DNA of 64,000 nucleotides from Paractinoplanes abujensis (GTDB lineage: Bacteria; Actinomycetota; Actinomycetes; Mycobacteriales; Micromonosporaceae): the NCBI RefSeq assembly GCF_014204895.1, contig NZ_JACHMF010000001.1, positions 6,820,001-6,884,000 of the forward strand, given 5' to 3'. The position numbers and the translations under genes are program-made. This document shows, piece after piece, positions 51,550 through 63,409 of the stretch. Under the pieces are notes generated by a model. The model saw only the letters and a program-made list of their open reading frames with translations. It was not told the origin of the DNA and searched no databases. Within the stretch, counting starts at the first letter, position 1. Each line of letters opens with the position of its first letter.

Positions 51550-52767
51550 GTGACCGTCGACTGGGAAGAGGCCCGCAGGCTGGCCTACACGGCGGGCCGG
51601 GCGGCGGCCGGGGGGACCGAGCCGGTCGCGCTGTCCGACGCCGACGGCCGCACGCTGGCCGAACCGCTGCGCGCGCTGACCGATCTGCCGGCGTTCCCCA
51701 CGTCGAGCGTCGACGGCTGGGCCGTTCGGGGTCCGCAGCCCTGGCGGCCCGTCGGGCGGGTGCTGGCCGGTCAGGTCGCGCCCCCGCTGACCGACGACGG
51801 CACCTGCTTCGAGATCGCCACCGGCGCGATGGTCCCGGCCGGCGCCGAGGCACTGGTGCGCATCGAGGCGTCCACTCGCGACGGTGACGGCCGGGTCAGC
51901 GGCGAACCCCGGCACGGTTTCGTCCCGGAGTGGCGTGCCCCCGGCGAGGAGGCCCACAAGGACGAGGTGCTGCTGCCGGCCGGCACGGCCATCGACCCGG
52001 CAGTGATCGGCATCGCCGCCACCTGCGGTTACGAGTCGCTGACGGTGTTCTCACGGCCCCGCGCCGGGCTGCTCGTCTTCGGGGACGAGCTGCTCACCGG
52101 CGGCACCCCGGGCGCCGGGCGCGTGCGTGACTCGCTCGGCCCGCAGGTGCCCGGCTGGCTGCGGCGGTGCGGCGCGACGGTCGACCCGTCCGCGGTCGCC
52201 GGCCCGGTGCAGGACACGCTCGAGGCGCACCTCACCGCCGTACGGGAAGCGCTCTTGCCGGCCGATCTCGTCTGCACGACCGGGGGCACCATGCACGGCC
52301 CGGTCGACCATCTGCACCCGACGCTGGCCGAACTCGGCGCCGAATACATCGTCAACACCGTGGCGGTCCGCCCCGGCTTCCCGATGCTGCTGGCGCGGGT
52401 GCCCGGTGCCGACGGCCGGCCGCGCTTCCTGGCCGGGCTGCCGGGCAACCCGCAGTCCGCCGTCATCGCGCTCATCACCCTGGTCGCGCCGCTGCTGGCC
52501 GGTCTGCAGGGCCGTCCCGCCCCGGTGCTGCCCACGGTCGAGGTCACCGAGGCGGTGCGCGGCCGGGGCGGCGACACCCACCTGGCCCTGGCCCGGCTCG
52601 GCCCCGACGGACGGTCGGCCACCCCGGTCGGGCACGTCGGCTCGGCGATGCTGCGCGGCCTGTCCAACGCGCACGGCTTCGCCGTCGTCCGCCCCGGCAC
52701 CGAAGCGTCGGCGGGCGACCTGGTGCCCTTCCTCCCATTGCCGCTCGTCACCGGGGAACGCCCATGA
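51550..52767 (+). CDS. moeA: Molybdopterin molybdenumtransferase MoeA
   Basis: A 405-residue enzyme that inserts molybdate into adenylated molybdopterin. It has 'LPAFPTSSVDGWAVRG', 'CFEIATGAMVPAGAEALVRI', 'TVFSRPRAGLLVFGDEL', 'VCTTGGTMHGPVDH', 'FLAGLPGNPQSAVI' and a C-terminal beta domain. Actinobacteria often carry several moeA/glp copies, so this is the one paired with moaC/mog/moaE. Start is GTG 51550; the stop overlaps moaE (ATGA). Confidence 0.93.
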   Translation: MTVDWEEARRLAYTAGRAAAGGTEPVALSDADGRTLAEPLRALTDLPAFPTSSVDGWAVRGPQPWRPVGRVLAGQVAPPLTDDGTCFEIATGAMVPAGAEALVRIEASTRDGDGRVSGEPRHGFVPEWRAPGEEAHKDEVLLPAGTAIDPAVIGIAATCGYESLTVFSRPRAGLLVFGDELLTGGTPGAGRVRDSLGPQVPGWLRRCGATVDPSAVAGPVQDTLEAHLTAVREALLPADLVCTTGGTMHGPVDHLHPTLAELGAEYIVNTVAVRPGFPMLLARVPGADGRPRFLAGLPGNPQSAVIALITLVAPLLAGLQGRPAPVLPTVEVTEAVRGRGGDTHLALARLGPDGRSATPVGHVGSAMLRGLSNAHGFAVVRPGTEASAGDLVPFLPLPLVTGERP

Positions 52768-53180
52768 TCGCCATTGCCGAGGTGCTCGACAGCCCGCTCG
52801 ACCTGGCCGCTCACGAGAAGGCCGTGGCCGACGCGCGGGCCGGGGCCGTCGTCTCGTTCCAGGGCGTGGTGCGCGACCACGACGACGGGCGCGGCGTGAC
52901 CCTGCTCGAATACGAGGGCCACCCCAGCGCGGCCGCAGTGCTGCGCGAGGTCGCCGCCGAGATCGCGGCCGACCCCGACGTCTACGCGGTGGCCGTCTCG
53001 CACCGCGTGGGCACGCTCGCGATCGGCGACGTCGCGCTGGTCGCCGCGGTGAGCACAGCCCATCGGGCGGCGGCCTTCGCGGCCTGCGCCCGGCTGGTCG
53101 ACGAGGCCAAGGCCCGGCTGCCGATCTGGAAGCGGCAAGTGTTCACCGACGGCAGCGACGAGTGGGTCAACTGCCCCTAG
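52764..53180 (+). CDS. moaE: Molybdopterin synthase large subunit MoaE
   Basis: A 138-residue catalytic subunit that, with MoaD, converts cyclic pyranopterin into molybdopterin by adding two sulfurs. Motifs: 'GAVVSFQGVVRDHDDGRGV', 'LEYEGHPSAA', 'AVSHRVGTLAIGDVALVAAV', and the catalytic Lys region 'EAKARLPIWKRQVF'. ATGA overlap with moeA. The 3' end overlaps the convergent membrane glycosyltransferase by 14 bp. Confidence 0.95.
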   Translation: MIAIAEVLDSPLDLAAHEKAVADARAGAVVSFQGVVRDHDDGRGVTLLEYEGHPSAAAVLREVAAEIAADPDVYAVAVSHRVGTLAIGDVALVAAVSTAHRAAAFAACARLVDEAKARLPIWKRQVFTDGSDEWVNCP

Positions 53181-54465
53181 GCCCGGGAATGGCCGGGATC
53201 CGGCGCACGACCGGCCGGCGTACGGGCGGGGTCGCCGGCGCCACCCCGGGCCGCCACGGCAACGCGTTCATCAGCACGATCACGGCGAAGGCGTACGCGT
53301 TCCAGCTCTCCGTCCACTGCGGAGGCAACGTGAACAGCGCATATGTGCCGGCCGCGGCCGTCGCGTAGCCGAGCCCGGCGAACCGCCGGGGCCGTCCGGG
53401 CCGCCGCGTGGCGAGCCGTGACCGGGCCGCCGCGTCGATCAGGATCAGCACCGCCGGCAGGACCCAGACCAGCTTGTGGCTCGGGCTGACCGGGGCGGCC
53501 GCCGCGGCGGTGAGCCCGACCAGCGTGAACGCCGCGATCTCGTCGCCGTCGGTGTGCGCGGCCCGGGCCCGGATCAGGCCCACCGCGAGCAGCAGCACGG
53601 CGAACGACAGCCACACCAGCACCGGCGTGCTCGACGAGTCGTAGAGGCGGGCCAGCAGCCCGGCCAGCGACTGATTGGCCGGGTCACCGACCGGGCCGGA
53701 CCGGTCGACCTGAAACAACACCGTGGAGAACCACGCGCCGGTGGCGCCGGGCGCGATCAGCAGGCCACCCAGCATCAGCGTGGCCGCCGTGCCGGTCGCG
53801 GTGACCGCCGCCCGCCACTGCCGGGTCACGGCCAGATAGGCGATGAACAGTGCGGGGCCGAGGGCGACGGCGGTGGCGACGCCGGTGCCCACACCGGCCC
53901 AGGCCCCGGTCGCCCACACGCGGCGCAGCGGGCCGAGACGTCCGCCGCCCGGCCGGGAGGCGGGCGGGCCGGGCCACCAGGCCGCCCGGCGCTGGGCCCA
54001 GGCCGAACGGCGCAGCGCGACCACGTCCGCCGTGATCAGGCAGAGCAGCAGCAGGTCGAGGTGCCCCAGGCCGAGCACCGCCCGTACCGGCTCGGTCAGC
54101 AGGGCGAGCGCGGCCGCCGTGAGCACGGCCGCGAAGCGGGAACGGCCGTAGCGGCGGGCCACGGGGCCGGCCAGCGCGACCAGGGTCAGCACCAGGGCGG
54201 TCACACCGGTCAGGGCCAGCAGCCAGGCCACCGCGGGCAACGGAAGGAAGGCGGCCGGGGCCAACAGGATCGCGGTCACGGGGGGACGGCCGGTGCCCGA
54301 CCCGTACAGGTCGCCGCCGGTGAGCCAGCCCCGCAGTGCCGCGTGATCCACGGCCAGGGCGGGAACCCCGTACGACTGCAGGATGAACCCGATCGCCAAC
54401 AGAGCGACCAGGCCCCCCAGCCCGATCAGCACGGACTTCGTCCGCACGCGTTCCATCGCCGGCAT
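53167..54465 (-). CDS. Polytopic membrane glycosyltransferase (GT87/DUF2029-like)
   Basis: A 432-residue membrane protein with about 10-11 helices. Features shared with actinobacterial GT87 mannosyltransferases include 'GGDLYGSGTGRPPVTAILLA' in the first outer loop, 'GLGHLDLLLLCLITADVVAL', and 'AAAAPVSPSHKLVWVLPAVL' near the C-terminus. It likely uses polyprenyl-phosphate mannose to extend phosphatidylinositol mannosides or related glycans. The ATG at 54465 (MPAMERVRTKS) is chosen because it lies just before the first helix; upstream starts exist. Confidence 0.75.
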   Translation of the reverse strand: MPAMERVRTKSVLIGLGGLVALLAIGFILQSYGVPALAVDHAALRGWLTGGDLYGSGTGRPPVTAILLAPAAFLPLPAVAWLLALTGVTALVLTLVALAGPVARRYGRSRFAAVLTAAALALLTEPVRAVLGLGHLDLLLLCLITADVVALRRSAWAQRRAAWWPGPPASRPGGGRLGPLRRVWATGAWAGVGTGVATAVALGPALFIAYLAVTRQWRAAVTATGTAATLMLGGLLIAPGATGAWFSTVLFQVDRSGPVGDPANQSLAGLLARLYDSSSTPVLVWLSFAVLLLAVGLIRARAAHTDGDEIAAFTLVGLTAAAAAPVSPSHKLVWVLPAVLILIDAAARSRLATRRPGRPRRFAGLGYATAAAGTYALFTLPPQWTESWNAYAFAVIVLMNALPWRPGVAPATPPVRRPVVRRIPAIPGPRGS

Positions 54466-54553
54466 GGCGCGACCCCCGTCGCTCTCGTCTCCCGGGCACG
54501 GCGGCGCCATGCCGGCCACGAAGTCGTACGGACTTCGTAGCGGAGCCGAGCGC

Positions 54554-54583
54554 AAGCGAACTCAGGCGGCCCCTCGTTCGCTT
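54554..54583. terminator. Hairpin between DoxX gene and glycosyltransferase gene
   Basis: AAGCGAAC and GTTCGCTT form a perfect 8-bp inverted repeat around 14 nt. It lies 26 bp downstream of the DoxX stop and 90 bp upstream of the glycosyltransferase start. There is no T-run on the minus strand, so termination is only probable. Confidence 0.35.
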
Positions 54584-54608
54584 TAACGCAAAGATCGCGA
54601 GGAGGTTG

Positions 54609-55151
54609 TTAGCCGGGCAGTTTGCGCGCCGCCGCCGCGCTCATCGCGGCGATCTTGGCCTCGCGCCGGGCGGTGCGCACTGCTCGCCTCAGGGAGCGCT
54701 GAGACCGGTTGGCGGCATGGCTCGTGCGATAGCCGAGACCCGGGCGCCCCTCGGTGTCGACCGCGGCGAGCAGCAGGCCACCGAGCAGACCCAGGTTTTT
54801 GAGGAACTGGATCTGCTGCACCTTGGCGTCGGGCCGCGACCTGTCCCACACGGGGTGGCCGGCGACCGTCGTCGGCACCAGCCCGGCGGCCAGCACGGCC
54901 GCCGCGGGCCGGGTGAAGTGGCCGGTGGCCAGGGCCAAGCCGGCGATCACATCGCTCGCGCCCTTGATCCGTACGAGCGTGGCAGCGTCGGTCGGGATGC
55001 GCGGGTCGGCCTTTTCCAGGAGTGGCTTGAGCCGATCGGTGACACCGGCGGCGGTCTCGGCCTTGGCCTCCGGCTTCAGGAACGACTGAACGCCTTGGAT
55101 GACGAAGATCGACGCGAGCATCGCGCGGGCGGCCGTGCGTACGGGCTTCAT
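54609..55151 (-). CDS. DoxX-family membrane protein
   Basis: A 180-residue protein with four hydrophobic helices typical of DoxX ('RAMLASIFVIQGVQSFLKP', 'KGASDVIAGLALATGHFTRP', 'QFLKNLGLLGGLLLAAVD') and a basic C-terminal tail of about 40 residues. Family members sit in the membrane and are linked to redox or thiol stress in mycobacteria; no catalytic residues can be named. It follows the AAA ATPase gene by 28 bp on the same strand. Confidence 0.85.
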   Translation of the reverse strand: MKPVRTAARAMLASIFVIQGVQSFLKPEAKAETAAGVTDRLKPLLEKADPRIPTDAATLVRIKGASDVIAGLALATGHFTRPAAAVLAAGLVPTTVAGHPVWDRSRPDAKVQQIQFLKNLGLLGGLLLAAVDTEGRPGLGYRTSHAANRSQRSLRRAVRTARREAKIAAMSAAAARKLPG

Positions 55152-55179
55152 GAGTTCGGTTATACCCGCCCGGCGCGGT

Positions 55180-56385
55180 TCACACCGGCTGGGTGCGCAG
55201 GTAACGGCCGAAATGCGGCACAGTGAACGCGACTGTGCCCCGTTCGCCCGAGTAGATCAGCCCCTTCTTGATCAGCGCGTCGCGCGCCGGGGAGAGGCTG
55301 GCCGGCTTGCGGCCCAGCGCGGTGGCGATCTCGGCGGTGGGCACCGCCGCGTCCATGTCGTTGTCGGGCTCGCCGGAGAGGGCGGCCATCGCGCGCATGT
55401 ATTCGCGCTCGGCGGGGGTGGCCCGCTCGAACCGGGAGCCGAAGAAGCCGACCGCCAGCTCGGCCTCGGCCTCGGGGGCGGCGACGCGCACGTCGGCGTC
55501 GGACACCGGGGACTGCGGCGCATGATCCCAGGTGGCTTTCCCGTACGCCTGCACGAAGTACGGATATCCGCCCGACTTCTCGTAGAGCAGGTCGAGCGCC
55601 TTCGCCTCGTATTCGACCTCCTCACGGGCGGCCGGGGCGCAGAGCGCGAGGTCGGCCGCGACCCGGTCGAGCCGGTCGATGCGCTGGTAGCGGAACAGGC
55701 GCTCGGAGTACGACTTGGCGGCCGACAGCACGGCCGGCAGGTGCGGCAGCCCGGCCCCGACCACGATCAGCGGCGCACCCAGCTGGGACAGCTCGTGGCA
55801 GGCGGCGCAGAGCGCGGAGACGTCGGCCGGCCCCAGATCCTGCATCTCGTCGATGAACAGGGCGATGCCCGTGCCCACGTCGGTGGCGAGCGAGGCGGCG
55901 TCGGTGAACAGCTCGACCAGGTCGATCTCGATGTCGCCGGAGTCGGCCCGGCCGCGGGCGGGTGGCACGTCGATGCCGGGGGCCCAGCGGTCGCGCAGTT
56001 TGGCCGAGCTGTCGTTGGCCCGCAGCGCGAACGCCTTGAGCACGGCCAGCACGTCGTCGACCCGCTCGGGATCGCGGTGGTGCGGGGCGAGCTCGCGGAT
56101 CGCCATGTGCAGCGCGGCCGAGACCGGGCGGCGCAGCGACTGATCGGGCCGGGCCTCGATCTTGCCGGTGCCCCACAGGCGGCCGATCGCGGCCGAGCGG
56201 AGCGTGTTGAGCAGCACGGTCTTGCCGACGCCGCGCAGGCCGGTGAGCACGAGGCTGCGCTCGGGGCGGCCCCGGGCGATCCGCTCGAGCACCACGTCGA
56301 ACGCGTCGAGCTCACGGTCACGACCGGCCAGCTCGGGTGGGCGCTGGCCGGCGCCGGGAGCATACGGGTTCCGCACCGGATCCAC
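55180..56385 (-). CDS. AAA-family ATPase with C-terminal winged helix
   Basis: A 401-residue protein starting 'VDPVRNPYAPGAGQRPPELA'. It has Walker A 'TGLRGVGKTVLLN' (about residue 45), Walker B 'GIALFIDEMQDL' and a sensor-like 'PLIVVGAGLPHLP', then a lid and a winged-helix-like C-terminus ('AEIATALGRKPASLSPARDAL', 'YSGERGTVAFTVPHFGRYL'). The layout recalls Orc1/Cdc6-like and STAND-type ATPases that couple ATP to DNA or protein binding. Neither GTG 56385 nor GTG 56394 has a ribosome binding site, so the mRNA may be leaderless. An unusual CTAG-motif array lies directly upstream. Target unknown. Confidence 0.75.
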   Translation of the reverse strand: MDPVRNPYAPGAGQRPPELAGRDRELDAFDVVLERIARGRPERSLVLTGLRGVGKTVLLNTLRSAAIGRLWGTGKIEARPDQSLRRPVSAALHMAIRELAPHHRDPERVDDVLAVLKAFALRANDSSAKLRDRWAPGIDVPPARGRADSGDIEIDLVELFTDAASLATDVGTGIALFIDEMQDLGPADVSALCAACHELSQLGAPLIVVGAGLPHLPAVLSAAKSYSERLFRYQRIDRLDRVAADLALCAPAAREEVEYEAKALDLLYEKSGGYPYFVQAYGKATWDHAPQSPVSDADVRVAAPEAEAELAVGFFGSRFERATPAEREYMRAMAALSGEPDNDMDAAVPTAEIATALGRKPASLSPARDALIKKGLIYSGERGTVAFTVPHFGRYLRTQPV

Positions 56386-56407
56386 GGATAGCACCGTATC
56401 GGGTCGT

Positions 56408-56510
56408 CTAGCAAAACAGCTAGAGTGCGCTAGCAAAACCTCACGAAAGTCGTCGAGGATGGTCTACCGCTATCTAGCCTCTCCGCTAGAAAGGGCTAGA
56501 GCTGCCTAGC
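56408..56510. promoter_or_regulatory. Phased CTAG-motif array (putative operator)
   Basis: Seven CTAG tetramers occur in 103 bp, at 56408, 56420, 56430, 56474, 56486, 56496 and 56506; CTAG is generally rare in bacterial genomes. They form two blocks with the same plan, CTAGC-N6-GCTAG-N5-GCTAG (56408-56433 and 56474-56499), whose spacer sequences differ (AAAACA/AGTGC against CTCTCC/AAAGG), so the conserved part is the motif and its spacing. Steps of 10-12 bp match the DNA helical turn. The array fills the gap between the LppU-like gene stop and the AAA ATPase start, where that gene's promoter must be. Confidence 0.7.
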
Positions 56511-57177
56511 CGTTGGCTTTGTGCTCCTTGAGGCAGAGCACGAAGTCGAGATCGTCGAGCGCGCTGTCGTAGAAGAACCACTTCGTGTAGCCGGTGACCT
56601 TGGCGCACTTGCGCTCGGCGTCCTTCTCACCCGTGGCTTTGCCCTCGAAGCGCGCGAGCACCTCGTACGTGCCCGTTGTGCAGGGGGCGGCGCGCATGTT
56701 GGGCTCGTTGTCGTCACCCTCGTTGATGACGCAGTCGCCCTTCTTCACATAGAACCGGGCGTCGTCGCTGCCCTGCGGGGCCGGCCCGGTGAGCAGCTCG
56801 CTGGCCGCCGGGTCGGGCGAGGCCTGCTGCTGCCGCTGGTCGTCGGCGCGCTTGCTGAGCAGCCACGCCGTCGTGCCCAGGCCGATCACGATGAGCACGC
56901 CGAGGGTGACGACCAGGGCGATGATCGGGGTGTTGCGCTTCGGCGGCGGCACGGGCGCCCTGTCCCACGAGGAACTGCCACCGCTGCTCACCGGATTCAT
57001 CGGCGCCGAGTGGAAGCTCACCGGCTGCTGCGGGATCGACGGCGGATGCCCGCCCCAGGAACCGCTCTGCTCCGGCTGCGCCGCGGGATCACCCCAAGGG
57101 TCGGCGGGCTCCGCATACGGCTCGTCGGAGCTCCCGTGCGACCACGGTGGGCCGGAATACGGGCCGTTCTGGGACAT
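56506..57177 (-). CDS. LppU/SCO3897-like membrane-anchored protein
   Basis: A 223-residue protein. Residues 1-75 are Pro/Gly/Ser-rich and cytosolic, followed by one membrane helix ('IIALVVTLGVLIVIGLG', about 80-100) and an extracytoplasmic domain of about 100 residues with conserved Cys ('VKKGDCVINEG', 'RAAPCTTGTYEV', 'ERKCAKVTGY', 'DFVLCLKEHK') that fit two disulfides. The domain matches the LppU/SCO3897 family in Cys pattern. The ATG at 57177 has GGAGGAATT upstream. Ligand unknown. Its TAG stop falls in the last CTAG of the array. Confidence 0.75.
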   Translation of the reverse strand: MSQNGPYSGPPWSHGSSDEPYAEPADPWGDPAAQPEQSGSWGGHPPSIPQQPVSFHSAPMNPVSSGGSSSWDRAPVPPPKRNTPIIALVVTLGVLIVIGLGTTAWLLSKRADDQRQQQASPDPAASELLTGPAPQGSDDARFYVKKGDCVINEGDDNEPNMRAAPCTTGTYEVLARFEGKATGEKDAERKCAKVTGYTKWFFYDSALDDLDFVLCLKEHKANG

Positions 57178-57310
57178 CAGAATTCCTCCGGAAGCGGGCT
57201 GCGCTGCTGCCACCGTAGCGTGCGGGGCCGACACAAACCCGGACGGAATCGCCGCCGCTGTCAACAACACGACCCGCACTTCGCCCGCCCGGCCATTACG
57301 GTGCCGATCC

Positions 57311-57902
57311 GTGTCCGTACCAATCGTGATCTTCGCAGCCGTTTTCGGCGGTTCTGTGGCCGCCCTCCTGCCCCGCTTCGTCCGCCGCTTCACCCGCGAG
57401 CCCCAACCGGTTTCCCCGTACGCCGTGAGCGCCGGCGCCGCGGTCTGTGCGCTGCTGGCGGCGGCGCTCGGCCCGTCGGCGATGCTGCCCTTCTACCTGC
57501 TGGCCACGATCCCGGGGCTGATGCTGGCCCTGGTCGACCTGCGCTGCCTGCGTCTGCCCGACCCCCTGGTCGCGGCCTTCGCGATCGTCACCGTGCTGCC
57601 CCTGGCGGTCATGCGGCCCGAACGGATCGGGTTCGCGCTCGTCGCCGGGGGCGTGGTCCTCACGACGTACCTGGGAATCGCTCTTCTTCCCGGCCGCGGC
57701 TTGGGGCTCGGCGACGTGAAGCTGGCCGCGGTGATCGCCACGATGCTGGGTTTCGCGGGCTGGCCCGCGGTGCTGGTCGGCCTGACCGTGCCGCACCTGA
57801 TCGTCGGGCCGATCGCGCTGGTGCTGCTGCTGACCCGGCGGGGACGGCCGTTGCCGCTCGGCCCGGCGTTGCTGATCGGCGCGCTGATCGCCGTCAGCAC
57901 AG

Positions 57903-57916
<14 letters not shown>
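57311..57916 (+). CDS. A24-family prepilin peptidase
   Basis: A 201-residue membrane protein with about six helices and both catalytic Asp motifs of type IV prepilin peptidases: 'LALVDLRCLRLPDPL' and 'GRGLGLGDVKLAAVIA'. It lacks the N-terminal Cys-containing methylase part of long PilD enzymes, as is common for TadV/actinobacterial forms. It would process type IV or Flp/Tad pilins, but no pilus gene is in the window. Start GTG 57311. The 3' end overlaps the convergent helicase gene by 14 bp. Confidence 0.85.
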
Positions 57917-61040
<3,124 letters not shown>

Positions 61041-61105
61041 CCTGTCACGCCCCCCGTCGCTCGCACGAATCGCCACGCCTTGACGAAATTACGGATCTTG
61101 ATGTT

Positions 61106-62338
61106 CTACTTTGAGCGCAGCTCGACCACGCTGACCTGTGGCGGCGCGCCCACCCGGACCGGCGGTCCCCAGAAGCCGGCCCCGTTGGTGACGTAGACCG
61201 GAACGCCGTCCACCGTGCCCAAACCGGACGTAACCGGCTGTTCCAAGCCGACCAGCAGGTTGAACGGTGCCATCTGACCGCCGTGGGTGTGACCGGAAAC
61301 CTGAAGATCGACCCCGTACGGGGCCGCATCGTGGACGGCGACCGGCTGGTGCGCCATCAACACGACAGGCCGGGCGGTGTCACGATCGCCCAGCGCCTTC
61401 GCGAAGTCCGGCGGGTCGCCCGCGTCGGCCCCACCCAGGTCGTTGACGCCGGCCAGGTCGAGCCCGCCGAGCTCGAGACGCTCGTTGCGCAGCGGCCGGA
61501 TGTTGAGCCGCGCGACCTCGTCGACCCACTCCTGGAAGCCCGAGTAGTACTCGTGGTTCCCGGTCACGAAGTACGCCCCCTGCCGCGACTGGATCCCGGC
61601 CAGCGGCGCCGCGAACCGCCCCAGCTCCGCAACGCTGCCGTCGACAAGGTCACCGACGACACACACGATGTCCGCCTGCACCGAATTGATCACGTCAACG
61701 ATGCGCCGGGCGTGATTCATGCCGGTCAGCGGACCCAAATGGATGTCCGACACGACCGCCAGCCGGGTGCCGTCCAAGGTGCGGGGGAGCTTGGCCAGGG
61801 GGACCTGGACCCGCGCGATCTGCGGTCCGCCGAGCGCGGTCCGCACGCCGTAACCGGTGATGCCGGCCGCGGTCAGCCCGGCGAAGATCGCCGCCCCCCG
61901 CGCCAGCAGCACGCGCCGCTCGATCCCGTCGTCCGCGGGCTTCTCCGCCGTGAGGACCTGGCCGGCCTCGGGCTCGGCGTTGCCTGCGGCGGGCTCGACC
62001 GGGTCGCCGGGGGCGGTCCCGCTTGCGCTTCCCTTCCCCGTACGGCTGCGGGAACGCCACAAAAGCACCAGCGCGAGTCGCGGGATCTCGAGCACCGCCA
62101 GCGTGACCAGCAGATAGAACATGAGCGCGATCCACAGGTAACCGGGCCAGGCCAGCCACGGCAACGCCCCCGACCGCACCCCGATCAGCGTCGCCGGCGC
62201 CAGCACAGCCAACGCGACCGCGATCACCGCCCCGATGCGCCGCGCCCGTCCCGGCGGCAGCGGATCCTTCACGAGCCGCTTCCACAGGTAGAAGTGGATC
62301 AGGCCGATGACCACCATGATCAGCCCGACGAATACCAC
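61106..62338 (-). CDS. Membrane-anchored metallophosphoesterase
   Basis: A 410-residue calcineurin-like phosphoesterase. Four N-terminal membrane helices and a disordered linker precede the catalytic domain (about 180-410) with all metal motifs: 'VVSDIHLGPLTG', 'VVGDLVDGSV', 'FVTGNHEYYSG', 'VVLMAHQP' and 'LQVSGHTHGGQ'. The type resembles YkuE/YaeI-like enzymes, some of which hydrolyse UDP-sugar lipids at the membrane; the substrate is not known. The GTG at 62338 is chosen because GGGGGAGG lies 8 nt upstream; a longer form from 62371 is possible. Confidence 0.88.
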   Translation of the reverse strand: MVFVGLIMVVIGLIHFYLWKRLVKDPLPPGRARRIGAVIAVALAVLAPATLIGVRSGALPWLAWPGYLWIALMFYLLVTLAVLEIPRLALVLLWRSRSRTGKGSASGTAPGDPVEPAAGNAEPEAGQVLTAEKPADDGIERRVLLARGAAIFAGLTAAGITGYGVRTALGGPQIARVQVPLAKLPRTLDGTRLAVVSDIHLGPLTGMNHARRIVDVINSVQADIVCVVGDLVDGSVAELGRFAAPLAGIQSRQGAYFVTGNHEYYSGFQEWVDEVARLNIRPLRNERLELGGLDLAGVNDLGGADAGDPPDFAKALGDRDTARPVVLMAHQPVAVHDAAPYGVDLQVSGHTHGGQMAPFNLLVGLEQPVTSGLGTVDGVPVYVTNGAGFWGPPVRVGAPPQVSVVELRSK

Positions 62339-62428
62339 CAAGACGTCCTCCCCCAGCTTTACCTGCCGCACAGTGTCCAGGCTCTTCCTGAGAGCACACT
62401 GACGAGCCTCTCCGCAGTGTGCGTCGTC

Positions 62429-63409
62429 TCAAGGCCGGTAGTTCCGCAAGTACCGGAAGAAGGCGGGCATCTCGGCGATCTGCTCGGTCGCCCGCTGCTC
62501 GACAGCCACCGGCGCCTGCGAGCCCAGACCCTGGTCACCGAGCGACATCCGAAGCCGTTCGGCCAGCCTGCCCAGCCGCAGCCCGACCCGCCGGGCCAGC
62601 ACGTACGGGCCCTCGTAGACCGTGCCGCCCCCGGCGACGTACGACTGCTTGATCCGCCGTACGAGGTCAGGGTCGGGAACCGCGGTCCCCCGCCGGGCGA
62701 ACTCCACCATCGCCTGCGCCGCCTCCAAACCCGCACTGTCGGGCCCGGCCATGTCCCAGTCGATCAGCACCGGCCCACCCGCCGCGACCATGACATTCCA
62801 CGGTTCGACATCCCGATGCGTCATCACGAAATCCCCGGCATCGGCCAGCCCGCGCTCCACCCACCGCCCCGCCTCGACGATCACATCCAGCCGCTCCCGG
62901 AGCACCCCGGCCCAGACCTTCCCCGCGCGCTCACCCGCCGCGAGCCATCCGGCCCAGAGTTCCCGGTCACCGAGCCGATACCACTCCGGCACCCCACCAC
63001 CGCCACCCACCGGCGCGATGCTGTGCAGCCTGGCCAGCGTGTCGCCCAGCCATTCCGACACGTCGTCGTTGTCGTCGAGCTCACGCCCGTCCACCCATTC
63101 ATAAGCCCGTACGAGCCCCAGCCCCTCGACCGACGCCGCCACCCCGACCGCGGCCACCACCGGTTCGAGCCGCCGCGGCACGGCCACACCCGCCCGCCCG
63201 GCCGCCCCCTCGAACTCCATGGCCGCCGCAAAGCCTTCCAGCCAACCCTCGGCGGCCACGTGCTTGACCAGCACCGAGCCGTCCGCCGTGTCCAGGCGCC
63301 AAGTCCGCGAACTCCGAAAGCTGAGCGGCACCAGCCCGCCCCGAACCGCCTCCAGCCCGAACGCTGCGGCGACCTCCTCCGCCTCCGGTCCGCACATTTC
63401 TCCTGCCAT
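62429..63409 (-). CDS. APH-family phosphotransferase
   Basis: A 326-residue kinase-like protein of the aminoglycoside/homoserine phosphotransferase fold. The N-lobe has 'FRSSRTWRLDTADGSVLVKH'; the catalytic loop is 'FVMTHRDVEPWNVMV' and the metal-binding segment 'VLIDWDMAGPD'. It differs clearly from the repeat-bearing family member at 4782-5822. The start is the ATG at 63409. Single gene, 90 bp upstream of the metallophosphoesterase on the same strand. Substrate unknown; resistance cannot be inferred. Confidence 0.8.
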   Translation of the reverse strand: MAGEMCGPEAEEVAAAFGLEAVRGGLVPLSFRSSRTWRLDTADGSVLVKHVAAEGWLEGFAAAMEFEGAAGRAGVAVPRRLEPVVAAVGVAASVEGLGLVRAYEWVDGRELDDNDDVSEWLGDTLARLHSIAPVGGGGGVPEWYRLGDRELWAGWLAAGERAGKVWAGVLRERLDVIVEAGRWVERGLADAGDFVMTHRDVEPWNVMVAAGGPVLIDWDMAGPDSAGLEAAQAMVEFARRGTAVPDPDLVRRIKQSYVAGGGTVYEGPYVLARRVGLRLGRLAERLRMSLGDQGLGSQAPVAVEQRATEQIAEMPAFFRYLRNYRP

